The notes below the pieces were generated by a model. That model worked only from the letters and a program-made list of their open reading frames with translations. It was not told the DNA's origin and did not search any database. The position numbers and the translations under genes are program-made. A DNA stretch of 19,128 nt from Pseudomonadota bacterium (GTDB taxonomy: Bacteria > Pseudomonadota > Alphaproteobacteria > Rhizobiales > Xanthobacteraceae): contig JAEWHY010000540.1 in NCBI GenBank assembly GCA_023387555.1, forward strand, positions 1-19,128. The letters run 5' to 3'. This document shows positions 7,294 through 15,010 of this stretch, piece by piece. Each line of letters begins with the position of its first letter. Position 1 is the first letter of the stretch.

Positions 7294-8139
7294 TCAAGCG
7301 GCACGCTGACTGAGCCAGACGCTGCCAATCACCATGGCGACACCGACAATCTGAAGCGCGGTCAGTGTCTGGTCCAGAAAACCCCATCCCAGCAGCACCG
7401 CCGTCAGCGGGCTGAGCAGTAAGAGCGACGACACGACCGTGGAATTCAGCCGCCCGATACCCCTGAACCAGAGGGCATAGGTCAAGGCGGCCCCGATCAG
7501 CCCGAGCCAGGCAAGTCCGATCAGATTGGAGACCGTCGGAACGGGAATGGAATGATCGGCGAGCAAAACGACGGGGACCAGAAGCAAGCCGCCAGTGGTC
7601 AGTTGCCAGGCGGTGAACGTGAGAGGCGATACCGGAGGCTGCCACTTTCGTGTCAAGATAATGCCCAACGCCATGGAGGATGACCCAGCCAAACCGGCTG
7701 CGATGCCGATGGCGTCGAGCGCCGCACTGGGGGTTAAAACCAGCAGGGCAACGCCGCCTATGCCAACCAATGCGCCGATGATCGCCAATGGACGCACAGG
7801 ACTGGACAGCAGAAAGGCAGACAGAAACACAACGATCAATGGCTGGGCCGAGAGTACCGTCCCTGCAACTCCACCAGGGAGTCGGTACGCGGCGACAAAT
7901 AGCATGCTCAGGAAGATCGAGATGTTGAGAGCACCGAGTATGAAGGAGCGCAGCCACCAGGTTCCGGTCGGCAACTGGCGCACGATCGTCAACAGGAGCA
8001 ACCCTGCAGGCAGCGCACGCAGCATGGCGACGGTTATCGGCGAAACGTCCGCTAGGAATTGGGTCGTAACGATATAGGTACTGCCCCAGACAACAGGCGC
8101 AATTGCGGTCAGCAGAAGGTCAGAGATGTTCGTTTTCAT
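7294..8139 (-). CDS. DMT-superfamily transporter with two EamA domains
   Basis: 281 residues with ten hydrophobic segments arranged as two five-helix EamA repeats (about residues 9-135 and 150-278). Repeat 1 opens with VVWGSTYIVTTQFL and holds MLRALPAGLLLL and AYRLPGGVAGTV; this WGSTY/RALPAG/LPGG set resembles the PecM/RhaT-like drug and metabolite transporter subgroup. Repeat 2 ends with LTALQIVGVAMVIGSVWLSQRAA. It probably exports a small metabolite or toxic compound across the inner membrane. The start ATG at 8139 overlaps the nitroreductase stop by ATGA, indicating translational coupling and joint expression, so it may expel the reduced product or the inducing electrophile. The substrate is not determinable. 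Confidence 0.88.
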   Translation of the reverse strand: MKTNISDLLLTAIAPVVWGSTYIVTTQFLADVSPITVAMLRALPAGLLLLTIVRQLPTGTWWLRSFILGALNISIFLSMLFVAAYRLPGGVAGTVLSAQPLIVVFLSAFLLSSPVRPLAIIGALVGIGGVALLVLTPSAALDAIGIAAGLAGSSSMALGIILTRKWQPPVSPLTFTAWQLTTGGLLLVPVVLLADHSIPVPTVSNLIGLAWLGLIGAALTYALWFRGIGRLNSTVVSSLLLLSPLTAVLLGWGFLDQTLTALQIVGVAMVIGSVWLSQRAA

Positions 8140-8750
8140 GATATTTGAAGAACCTCTGGAAGCGGACGACGTGGCTTCTGGGGCCAGTTGCCTGGCGCCG
8201 CGCGACCGACGGGAAGAAGCATGACGGGGACCTCGCCCTGAGTGAGGCCGAATTCGCAGGCCACGGCATCGGCATCGAAGCCGACCATGGGACCGGACAC
8301 GAATTGCATGGCTTCGGCGGCATAGATCAGCGTTGCCGCGCCGAGCGTGGCCGAACGGATGGCTTCATCACGGGCCGTTTTGGGATTGGCATACTTTGCC
8401 CGTACGTCGTCCTGCCAGCCAGCAGCCATGGCTTGCGGCATGAACCCCGTTTCGACAAACGGGCGCAGCCGTTCAAAAAGGGTCGTGTGATCGGGCAATT
8501 GGCCACAGACGATGAACGTCACGGCCGCGTCGGAAACTTTGGCCTGCCCATAGGCAAGCTCACGTAATCTCGCCTTCGCATTCGGTGCCCGGACGGCGAT
8601 GAAGCGCCAGTTCTGAAGATTGTAGGCAGTGGGCGCGCGCGTTGCGAGATGGACGAGGGCCTCGATCTCGGCATCTGCCAGTGTGTGTGAGGCATCGAAA
8701 TGGTTGGCGGAAACCCGTCGTTGGATGAGGTCGATTGTTGACTGAGTCAT
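8136..8750 (-). CDS. Nitroreductase-family flavoprotein (paralogue 2)
   Basis: 204 residues, the same length as the paralogue at 2290-2904 and alignable apparently without gaps. Shared blocks include ATRAPTAYNLQNWRFIAVR, RSATxGAATLIxAAEA and GNWPQKPRRP. Differences are spread along the whole protein, so this is an old duplication or a separate acquisition and not a recent copy. It should bind FMN and use NAD(P)H to reduce nitro, quinone or enal compounds. It is the first gene of a minus-strand operon with an EamA exporter and is divergent from a LysR gene across a 107-base promoter region. This arrangement is typical for a regulator controlling its adjacent detoxification operon. The substrate is unknown. 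Confidence 0.9.
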   Translation of the reverse strand: MTQSTIDLIQRRVSANHFDASHTLADAEIEALVHLATRAPTAYNLQNWRFIAVRAPNAKARLRELAYGQAKVSDAAVTFIVCGQLPDHTTLFERLRPFVETGFMPQAMAAGWQDDVRAKYANPKTARDEAIRSATLGAATLIYAAEAMQFVSGPMVGFDADAVACEFGLTQGEVPVMLLPVGRAAPGNWPQKPRRPLPEVLQIS

Positions 8751-8801
8751 TTTATTGATCCCGGCCGTGTTTCGTTCACCGCGGAGATACGGAATTTACC
8801 T

Positions 8802-8843
8802 ACAGATGATAATGTGCCGGAAAAGGAAGACATTATTATCTGT
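8802..8843. promoter_or_regulatory. Long inverted repeat in the nitroreductase-LysR divergent promoter
   Basis: ACAGATGATAATGT (8802-8815) is mirrored by ACATTATTATCTGT (8830-8843), giving 13 of 14 complementary positions around a 14-base spacer. It lies between the two divergent start codons (8750 and 8858) and is AT-rich against a GC-richer background. LysR proteins commonly bind such dyads next to their own gene, so this is the best operator candidate in the window. The nearest purine box for LysR translation, GGAG at 8845-8848, directly follows the right arm, which would let binding there block expression of the regulator. Confidence 0.65.
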
Positions 8844-8857
8844 TGGAGAACAATTGA

Positions 8858-9754
8858 GTGGACCGGTTCACGGCATTGCAGGTGTTTCGGTACGTGGCGG
8901 AACGGGGCAGCTTTGCCCAGGCTGGACGGAAGCTTGGCCTGTCTCCTCCCGCCATCAGCAAGAATGTGGCGGAACTGGAGGCCTACTTAGGGGTGCGTCT
9001 GATCAACCGGACGACGCGACGCATGGCCCTGACGGAGGAGGGCAAGGCTTACCTCGAACACGTCTCGCGTGGTCTCGACGCGTTGATCGAAGCCGAAGCG
9101 GCACTTTCTTCGGCCAAGTCGTCGCCGACCGGTACGTTGCGCGTGAGTGCACCCATGACGGTCGCGCTCACGCGTTTTTCCGAAGCAATCCCGGAATTCC
9201 TCTCGCTATACCCCGATCTGAAGCTCGACCTGCATCTCGATGACCGCCGCGTCGACATTATTCGAGAAGGGTTCGATCTCGCCATTCGCGGCAGCAGCAA
9301 TCTTGAGGATTCGAGCCTGATTGCGAGAAAGCTGGCAGTGATGCCGCATGTTCTCTGTGCTGCGCCGGCTTATTTCGAGGCGTATGGTAAACCCCAAACA
9401 CCATCCGATCTTAAGGCGTTGAACCACATTCGATTCCCTTTTGGCGGGAATGCGGACATCTGGGAGTTCACAAAGGTTGGGCACACTGAACGGATCGCGG
9501 TCGAGGCGCGCTACTCCGTCACATCGAGCCTTGCCGTACGCGACGCGCTACGCGGCGGTTTTGGGGTCAGCTTGATTCCCCTCCCATATGTGGAGAAGGA
9601 CCTAAAGACCGGGTGGCTGCAATCGGCATTGGACGATTGGACGACAGCGGCAACCACGCACTATGCGGTTTATCCATCGCGCCAGCATGTCGCGCCCAAA
9701 ATCCGGGTCTTTCTCGAGTTCCTGATCCGCCAGTTCGGCCGCGCTCAGAAATAA
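8858..9754 (+). CDS. LysR-type transcriptional regulator (paralogue 2)
   Basis: 298 residues from GTG 8858, with GGAG 10 bases upstream. The N-terminal winged helix (residues 1-60: GSFAQAGRKLGLSPPAISKN, then RLINRTTRR) and the substrate-binding domain (from about residue 88, TLRVSAPMTVALTRFSEAIP to SSLAVRDALRGGFGVSLIPL) are complete. It is a clear paralogue of the regulator at 5829-6716, with the same start codon and the same DNA-recognition helix apart from a few residues. It is divergent from the nitroreductase/EamA operon with an inverted repeat between them. It likely controls that operon and itself, responding to a small aromatic or electrophilic ligand. The role is inferred from context. 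Confidence 0.92.
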   Translation: MDRFTALQVFRYVAERGSFAQAGRKLGLSPPAISKNVAELEAYLGVRLINRTTRRMALTEEGKAYLEHVSRGLDALIEAEAALSSAKSSPTGTLRVSAPMTVALTRFSEAIPEFLSLYPDLKLDLHLDDRRVDIIREGFDLAIRGSSNLEDSSLIARKLAVMPHVLCAAPAYFEAYGKPQTPSDLKALNHIRFPFGGNADIWEFTKVGHTERIAVEARYSVTSSLAVRDALRGGFGVSLIPLPYVEKDLKTGWLQSALDDWTTAATTHYAVYPSRQHVAPKIRVFLEFLIRQFGRAQK

Positions 9755-9790
9755 GATTGATGGGCCTCATCTCGGCATGGCTTGGCCGCA

Positions 9791-9840
9791 TGACCTTCCA
9801 CTGAACTTTCATCCAGCGGCGGTTAGAGCCTCGGCCGATG
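9791..9840 (-). mobile_element. Outer end of an older IS3-family element, separated by a later IS insertion
   Basis: On the minus strand this stretch gives the last codons of a transposase (SAEALTAAG) with stop TGA at 9809-9811, then an IS end running out to TG at 9791. Its other part is at 10973-11063, across the inserted IS. Joining the two through one GATG copy gives a continuous reading frame (KGATSAEALTAAG, stop), which shows they were once a single gene. The 5' part of this older element is missing, so no matching terminal repeat can be shown. Confidence 0.7.
9837..9840. repeat. Target-site duplication GATG (left copy)
   Basis: The four bases directly outside the left IS end are GATG, identical to the four bases directly outside the right end (10969-10972). 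A 4-bp duplication fits the IS407 group of IS3-family elements. Removing one copy restores the interrupted reading frame. Confidence 0.85.
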
Positions 9841-9891
9841 TGCTCTGAGGCCGAACTTTGGATCGCCGGAGGTTAGATTTTTCCGGCTTCC

Positions 9892-10626
9892 TCACGATGA
9901 CGGGCTGGCTGCGTCACCGTGATTCAGTAGTGTGATCGGCGGCTTATTGCCTATCGCCCCATGCGGGCGCTCTTCATTGTAGTATTTGCGCCAATCCTCC
10001 ACCTTCGACCTGGCATCGTCAAGCGTCAGGAACCAGTGTTCGTTCAGACATTCCGCCCGGAAGCGGCTGTTGAAGGATTCGATGAATGCGTTGTCGGTCG
10101 GTTTTCCGGGTCGGGAGAAGTCGAGAATTACGCCACGCTGATATGCCCACTTATCCAGATCGCGAGACACAAACTCGGTGCCTTGATCAACGCGGATCGT
10201 CGCCGGTAGTCCTACTTCCCGGCTGACCTTTTCAAGCACCTCCACGACATCGATGCCGCGGATCGCCCAGGTCTCGTTCGATCGTGTGGCCGGTCGGCGA
10301 TCGTCACGTAGCTTGGCCTTCACTCGGCGCTTGGGCGTTTTGTTACGCAATTGCAGGCCTAACTCGCGGTAGATGCGCCGGGTCTTGTTCTGACCATGGC
10401 ACCAACCTTCACGACGCAGCAGCACGTGAACGCGCCGATAACCATAGCGCACGCGAGTTTGGCAAATCTCCTTGATTCGTTGTTCGAGGGGTGCCTGTCC
10501 GTGCAGACGCGATTTGTAGTGATAGGTGGACGTATCGACCAGCAGCACGCGACACGCTCTTCGGATCGAGACACCCCAGTCGCTACGCACCGCATCAACC
10601 AGCTTGCGCTTCCGGACAGGCTTCAC
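9892..10626 (-). pseudogene. IS3-family transposase OrfB with internal in-frame deletion
   Basis: 244 residues against about 280 for the family. The N-terminal helical HTH_21 region (STYHYKSR, IKEICQTRVRYGYRRVHVLLRREG) is intact. The rve catalytic core should continue after NETWA with 'MDF...' holding the first catalytic Asp, but here NETWA is followed at once by IRGIDVVEVLEKV, normally found some 35-37 residues later. The junction lies near 10263. The second Asp (Asp147 in VDQGTEF) and the Glu (Glu183 in FIESFNS) remain, with 35 residues between them as expected for a D-D-35-E enzyme. It starts with GTG at 10626, overlapping the orfA stop by GTGA. The frame is open, but the protein should be catalytically dead. 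Confidence 0.85.
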
Positions 10627-10889
10627 AGTTTGCGGCGGATGACGTCCTGCAGCATCTCCTTGTCGAGGCTCAGGTCGGCCACGACCTTCCGCAGCTTGGC
10701 GTTCTCGTCCTCGAGCTGCTTCAGCCGTCGCATCTCGGTCGGCAGCAGGCCGTCGTACTTCTTCTTCCAGTTGAAATAGGTCGCCTGGCTGATCCCGGCC
10801 TTGCGGCAGATGTCCGCCACCGGCATCCCGTCAGCACCCTGCTTCAGAATGAACGCCTTCTGGGCGTCCGAAAACCTCGAAGCCTTCAT
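10623..10889 (-). CDS. IS3-family transposase OrfA
   Basis: 88 residues. The N-terminal helix-turn-helix (residues about 5-50: RFSDAQKAFILKQGADGM, then ICRKAGISQATYFNWKKKYDG) binds the IS ends. A leucine-zipper-like coiled coil follows (residues 52-80: EMRRLKQLEDENAKLRKVVA). This matches OrfA of the IS407/IS2-like groups in length and order. The start ATG 10889 has a GGAG about 10 bases upstream. OrfB lies in the -1 frame with a 4-base overlap; I see no classic A6G slippage site in the short overlap, so coupling through GTGA is as likely as frameshifting. OrfA itself looks intact. Confidence 0.9.
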   Translation of the reverse strand: MKASRFSDAQKAFILKQGADGMPVADICRKAGISQATYFNWKKKYDGLLPTEMRRLKQLEDENAKLRKVVADLSLDKEMLQDVIRRKL

Positions 10890-10968
10890 CGCTCTGCGCT
10901 CCTCCCAGCCGGGGAATCGGCGCCGATGACTCTAACCAAAAACGATCCAGTTTTGCGGCCTCAGAGCA

Positions 10969-10972
10969 GATG
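10969..10972. repeat. Target-site duplication GATG (right copy)
   Basis: Matches the GATG at 9837-9840 and lies immediately outside the right end of the IS element. See the left copy for the meaning. Confidence 0.85.
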
Positions 10973-11063
10973 TTGCGCCCTTCGGCGCGGTGAGTGTACC
11001 GGCATAGGCTGCCGGCGTTTTGTAGCCCAGCGAGGAATGCGGCCTCGCGGTGTTGTAATCGGT
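10973..11063 (-). pseudogene. IS3-family transposase C-terminal remnant (interrupted by the inner IS)
   Basis: The minus strand reads DYNTARPHSSLGYKTPAAYA and then GTLTAPKGAT, the standard C-terminus of IS3-family OrfB proteins, where Y-N-x-x-R-P-H-S-x-L-G-Y-x-T-P is conserved. The frame is cut at the GATG target site and resumes at 9840 (SAEALTAAG, stop 9809). Upstream of DYN the similarity ends at about 11061, within some 60 bases of the terminase stop. The rest of that transposase was therefore lost before or during its joining to the phage block. The sequence at 11064-11122 holds nothing I can assign. Confidence 0.75.
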
Positions 11064-11122
11064 TACCGAGTCGCCGCGGTACTGCCGGATAAAGGGAAAA
11101 TCCCGCCGCTTCGACCAAACCC

Positions 11123-13065
11123 TTAAACCCATCTCATGCTAGAGTCATAGCCCGAGCCGCCAACTGTCAGCGCAAGGGCGATGCTGTCGACGATGTCGTC
11201 AGTCTGTCCGTGCGGATAGCTAAGAAGTTCGTTTTCGAGTTCCTGCATGAAAGGCGCGTTCTTCGGAAATCGGACGAGACCTTCGTCAAAGACCGATTGG
11301 AGCACGTATACGCGACCGACTCTATCCTCCTCAACCGTCGCGAGCTTGATAAGGTAACTTCCGGTCAGATCGCGAGCACTCTTCAATGACTTTCCAATCG
11401 TCGTCTCCTCGATCAGAATCTTGAACGGCTTATAATCTTTATTCAGTTTGGCAAATGTCTCACGCAGTTCAGAGAAGCCATACAAACCGCGCTCCATGTG
11501 CAGCAGATAGTAGATGTCCCCCAATTGGCACCAGACGGTGCACACAGTCCAATCGCTCTTTCCACCGTCCTTTAGAGCAGTGTCCCAAGCCGTGAAAATT
11601 CGTCTATAGCGCTGGTCTTCCGGAAGCTGCTCGTAATAGTGGAGCCATGAGCGTTTGATGAGAGCGCCAGAAGGACGCGGATTTTCGGCCAACCATGCCA
11701 AGGCGTAGACGGTTGAGTCGACCTGATCGTTATAGCTAGAACTCGGAAATGACAGGAGCTCGCTCAGATATATCTCGAGCCAATCCGCCCGCTTTGGAAA
11801 CAGCACAAATCCGCCTTCGATCATCGGCGTTTGACCATTCAAGCGCATGATCTTATTCCCCTCGAGCGCGGGCGAGGGTCGTACAATTGAAAATCCATCA
11901 GCCCGCAGCTGCTGGATGAGAGAGGATCCAGAGGACTTGTCCTCAACCAGCACGATGGTTGCGTCGTGGAGTTCAGCTTGGCTTCCAACGGCCTTTTTCA
12001 AATCTGGAAGTGCAACTTTCTGCGAAAGACTTCGAGTAGGTAGGCCTTGCGGTCTTTGATGCCCCAAGTTGTGCATGCGCTGTAGTTCGCTAACTCGGTG
12101 TCAGTAACTGCCGTATCCCAACTTTGAAGAATTAGATCGAAGGTCTCAGGTCTCTCCTCGGACGTATAGAATGTCAGCCACTCGCGTTTGACGATGTTTC
12201 CGGCAGGAGGCCGAGGGTTCTGCTGATATTGAGCAGAAAAGTTATATTCCGTCATGCCCCGGCGGATGCTTTCCAGGATGGGGGCCGGTGTCAGGGCTGG
12301 CTGTAGAATATCGCCCTCATTTCGATGAAACCGGTAGGTGAGATACGGATTGCGTATCTCGTACGAGCGGTCTGCCTCCGCAATTGCAGCGAATGAGAGT
12401 GCTTTCCATTCCTCGGTTTCCTGGACGTGTGCTACGAAGTCATCGACGTGCAACCTCTGCATGATGATGATAATGGCGCCTTCATCCTGCCTATTGAGTC
12501 GGCTTCGTAGTGTGTTGTCGTACCATTCGTTCACGCTTTTTCTTCGCGCATCTGAAAGCGCCTCGTCCGCCTTCAAAGGGTCGTCGAGCACGATGACGTC
12601 GGCGCCACGGCCGGTGAATCCGCCGGTAACTGATGTAGAAAAATGAAACCCACCGCTGGTGGTTTCAAAGTCGGAGACGGTGTCTCGAACTTTAGATATG
12701 CGCGTTTCAAACAGGGACTGATAGAATGCACTGGTCATGAGGCGCCGTGAATTGCGCGCCAAGTTGTCGGCAAGGTCTTGAGAATAGGAGACACATGCCA
12801 CCTGCTTTTCCGGAAAATGGCCTAGAAACCACGCAGGAAAAGCTATGGACGCGGACTGTGATTTTAGGTGCCTAGGTGGAACATTAATGATCAGGCGTTT
12901 GCAGTTTCCAAACGCAACGTCTTCGAGACTCCGTGCAAGGAGTTCCAGATGCCAGTTCAATTCCAAAGTCGCAGCTGGATTGAGCTCTAGAAACGAACGA
13001 TGGATGAACGCAAGTAGGTCGCGCCGATAGATCTCGGCCGTCATTTCTGCGGGGGAGGGTGCCAT
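11123..13065 (-). pseudogene. Phage terminase large subunit (TerL) with one frameshift and two tandem nuclease domains
   Basis: The first frame (ATG 13065, 355 residues) holds the packaging ATPase: Walker A-like PPRHLKS at 63-69, Walker B DVIVLDD at 156-162, then SWDTA (Asp317), the first nuclease acid. It stops at LHFQI. A second frame carries on from 12017 with ALPDLKKAVG, VEDKSSG and YNDQVDS, the rest of a Terminase_6C RNase-H-like domain. One missing C near 12004-12009 explains the break (TTC CCA GAT would restore FPDLKKAV). After the DQVDS motif, where TerL should end, a second homologous nuclease unit follows (about 11677-11150): NPRPSGALIKRSW parallels NPRPPAGNIVKREW, then AWDTALKD, IEETTIG and QTDDIVDS. 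The repaired protein would be about 647 residues against the usual 450-500. Its start shares a TGATG overlap with the upstream gene. Confidence 0.85.
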
Positions 13066-13576
13066 CAGTCGTTCTCCCGCTCCTCATAGGGTCGCAGACG
13101 TTTGTAGGTTTCCTGGATCACCTTTTTGTCGGCATCGCTGAACGGATATTCTGATGGTCTCGCGGCCGCGGCGCGCGCTTCAATGTCATCAATCAAGTCG
13201 AGGAATTTTAGTAACAGCTTGGGATTGCCTGTTGCGCCGGCGTTAGCAAGCTGTATCGCTGCGGATTGCGCCTTCGATATCTTGCGCTTTTTCCCATCGA
13301 TGGTGACTTCAATCTGAGTGTGCGCGCGGCTTCCATTATTATGGAGGCCAGGTTTCTGCTACCTTTTGGTCTGCCAGGGCGCTTTCGACCGTCGCCTTTC
13401 TTGAATTGCCTCTCTTTGGGCGGTTTGCCTCGGCCGATCTCGTAATCACCTTTGTTTTTGGCTTGTGCCTCGTCGTCCGGCGGTATTTTTGCTTTGATTG
13501 TTGGCGTCTTTTTTCGGCGAGCTTTTGTGCCGACGGAGTGTAGTTCTCTTAACCTTATGCGTTTTGCCTTCGCCAT
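13065..13576 (-). pseudogene. DUF5681 phage protein (possible small-terminase role), frameshifted
   Basis: The first frame, from ATG 13576, gives a basic lysine-rich leader and then YEIGRGKPPKERQFKKGDG and RPGRPKGSRNLASIIMEAAR, the signature of DUF5681. The second half lies in another frame: QIEVTIDGKKRKISKAQSAA, IQLANAGATGNPKLLLKFLD and a C-terminus ending YKRLRPYEEREND with TGA at 13065-13067. The switch is inside a CGCGCGCACAC tract at about 13318-13331. Two extra bases (GC or CA) there would explain it, since removing CA gives EAARTQIEVTIDG. It lies directly before terL with a TGATG overlap, the place usually held by a small terminase subunit, so a packaging role is plausible but unproven. 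Its 5' end overlaps the methyltransferase frame by about 130 bases. Confidence 0.8.
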
Positions 13577-14939
13577 CCTCGTTGCCCTCTATCCGCTCGA
13601 CCCGAATCCTTTCAAAGCTCAAATCGGAATCGACGTGAATGGCTCCAAAGCCATAGACCTCTTCGAAACGCCTAATGATGAGGTCGCAATAGTGTGGATC
13701 AAGCTCGAGACCGTAGCCATGTCGCCCGGACTTCTCGGCAGCAAGCAACGTGGTGCCGCTGCCGGCGAATGCGTCCAAGATGATGCCGCCCCGTTTGGAG
13801 CAATCGAGAATGGCGTCGCTGACCAGGGCGAGAGGTTTCGGCGTCGGGTGGCCCGCGAGCGATGCGTCCCGGTCCTTTCCGAAACGACTCATGCCGGCAT
13901 ATTCCCAAACGTTCGTTCTACTTCTTCCAAATCTGCCGAGTTCGATATTGTTGACGTGCTTCGCCCTGCCGTTCTTGTAGACGAATATGAATTCGTGGGC
14001 GGATCGATATAAGGAGCCCATGCCTGCGTTGCTCTTCGGACCACACGCAGATGTTCTTCAGTTCTGTGTATGCGTCCTCGGCGGCATCGGTCAGCTCTCG
14101 AATATGTCGCCAATCCATACATATGAAATGGATTGAGCCATCGATGCTGAAGTCAACCAGATGGGCGAGGGCGCGCTTGAGGAAGTGTGTGAATTCGCGC
14201 TGGCTCATTTCACCGGAAGCCATAGCGAACTCACGGTGCCGGGCTTTGCCCAGACCGGAAACGTTACCCCGATCCGCACGTTGTAAGGCGGGTCGATAAA
14301 AACCATTTGCGCCCGCTTTCCGCCGAGGAGTTGCCGGTAGCTTGCGGCCTCCAACGCATCTCCGCAGAGCAGGACGTGATCGCCGATCCGCCAACAATCG
14401 CCTGGCCGCGATACGGCGGGCAGGGATCGGTCGATCTCTGGGATGACGTCGGCCTCGTCCGTCTTGCTATCGCTGGTCTGGCCAATGATGAGGTCGATTT
14501 CGCCCATTTCGTAGCCGGTGACTGCCACGTCGAAATTCGGCTGGACGGACAGCTCCTGAAGCTCGAGAGCGAGCAGGGTAGGGTCCCATCCGGCTTTTTC
14601 GGCAAGCCGGTTGTCAGCGATGACATAGGCTCGGATCTGGGTGGGGTTCAGATGGTCCACTCGGACGGTGGGAACATCGGCCATCCCTAAGGATGTTGCC
14701 GCAGCGACCCGAGCATGACCCGCCACAATGCCGTCGGAGCCGTCGATCAGGACAGGATTGATAAAGCCAAATTCCGTGATGCTGGCGGCGATCTGTTTGA
14801 TCTGACGGGAAGTGTGAGTCCGGGGGTTTTTAGGGCGTGGTTTGAGCTTCCGCGGGTCCTTGTATTTGATGGCCAGCGTCGTCACAGCGCCCCCAAGCCC
14901 GGCGTCGAAAGAGACTGTGCAGCTCGAATCGCGAATCAA
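13446..14939 (-). pseudogene. ParB-domain / DNA adenine methyltransferase fusion, two frameshifts
   Basis: The first frame (from ATG 14939; a GTG at VTTLAIKYKD is also possible) holds a ParB-like nuclease/Spo0J domain (LKPRPKNPRTHTSRQIKQIA, then GIVAGHARVAAATSLGM) and the methylase motif IDPPYNVRIG (Asp-Pro-Pro-Tyr, motif IV). Reading then shifts at a run of four G (14267-14270), where five G would give RIGGNVSGLGKARHREF, into a second frame with EMSQREFTHFLKRALAHLVD and ELKNICVW. A second shift near 14037-14043 (one extra base) leads to AGMGSLYRSAHEFIFVYKNG, HPTPKPLALV and FAGSGTTLLAAEKSGRHGYG (motif I, SAM binding). DPPY before FxGxG is the beta-class order. Intact members of about 450-500 residues are common in alphaproteobacterial prophages, just upstream of DUF5681 and terL as here. 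As sequenced, it cannot make the full enzyme. Confidence 0.85.
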
Positions 14940-14945
14940 AACGCT

Positions 14946-14980
14946 GGGAATTTTCCCATTTCCGCGAATTCTTTTCCCAA
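14946..14980. repeat. Paired TTTTCCCA repeats next to the methyltransferase start
   Basis: TTTTCCCATT (14951-14960) and TTTTCCCAA (14972-14980) are direct repeats with a 21-base period, two helical turns apart. The first forms GGGAA-TT-TTCCC (14946-14957), a small palindrome. They lie just upstream of the minus-strand phage module, where a phage repressor or promoter site would be expected. The function is unproven. Confidence 0.35.
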
Positions 14981-15010
14981 TTTTTTCGACTCTGGACGCT
15001 TCAGAGATGC

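Larger units (their letters stand above)
9841..10968 (-). mobile_element. IS3-family (IS407-like group) insertion sequence, 1128 bp, internally deleted
   Basis: The boundaries are visible. The left end begins TGCTCTGAGGCCG and the right end, read on the other strand, begins with the same 13 bases; similarity continues to a shared GGATCG with one gap (9841-9865 against 10943-10968). Ends are TG...CA and are flanked by GATG on both sides. It carries orfA and orfB on the minus strand, with orfB in the -1 frame. Group members are usually about 1.2 kb, so the 1128-bp length agrees with the loss of roughly 100 bases inside orfB. It was inserted into an older IS3-family element. Because the first catalytic Asp of OrfB is lost, it should move only with help from a complete copy elsewhere. 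Confidence 0.9.

Noticed and set aside
9791..15000. An intact prophage
   Set aside because: Only the packaging module remains; its genes are frameshifted, and no integrase, portal, capsid or tail gene and no attachment repeat is present.
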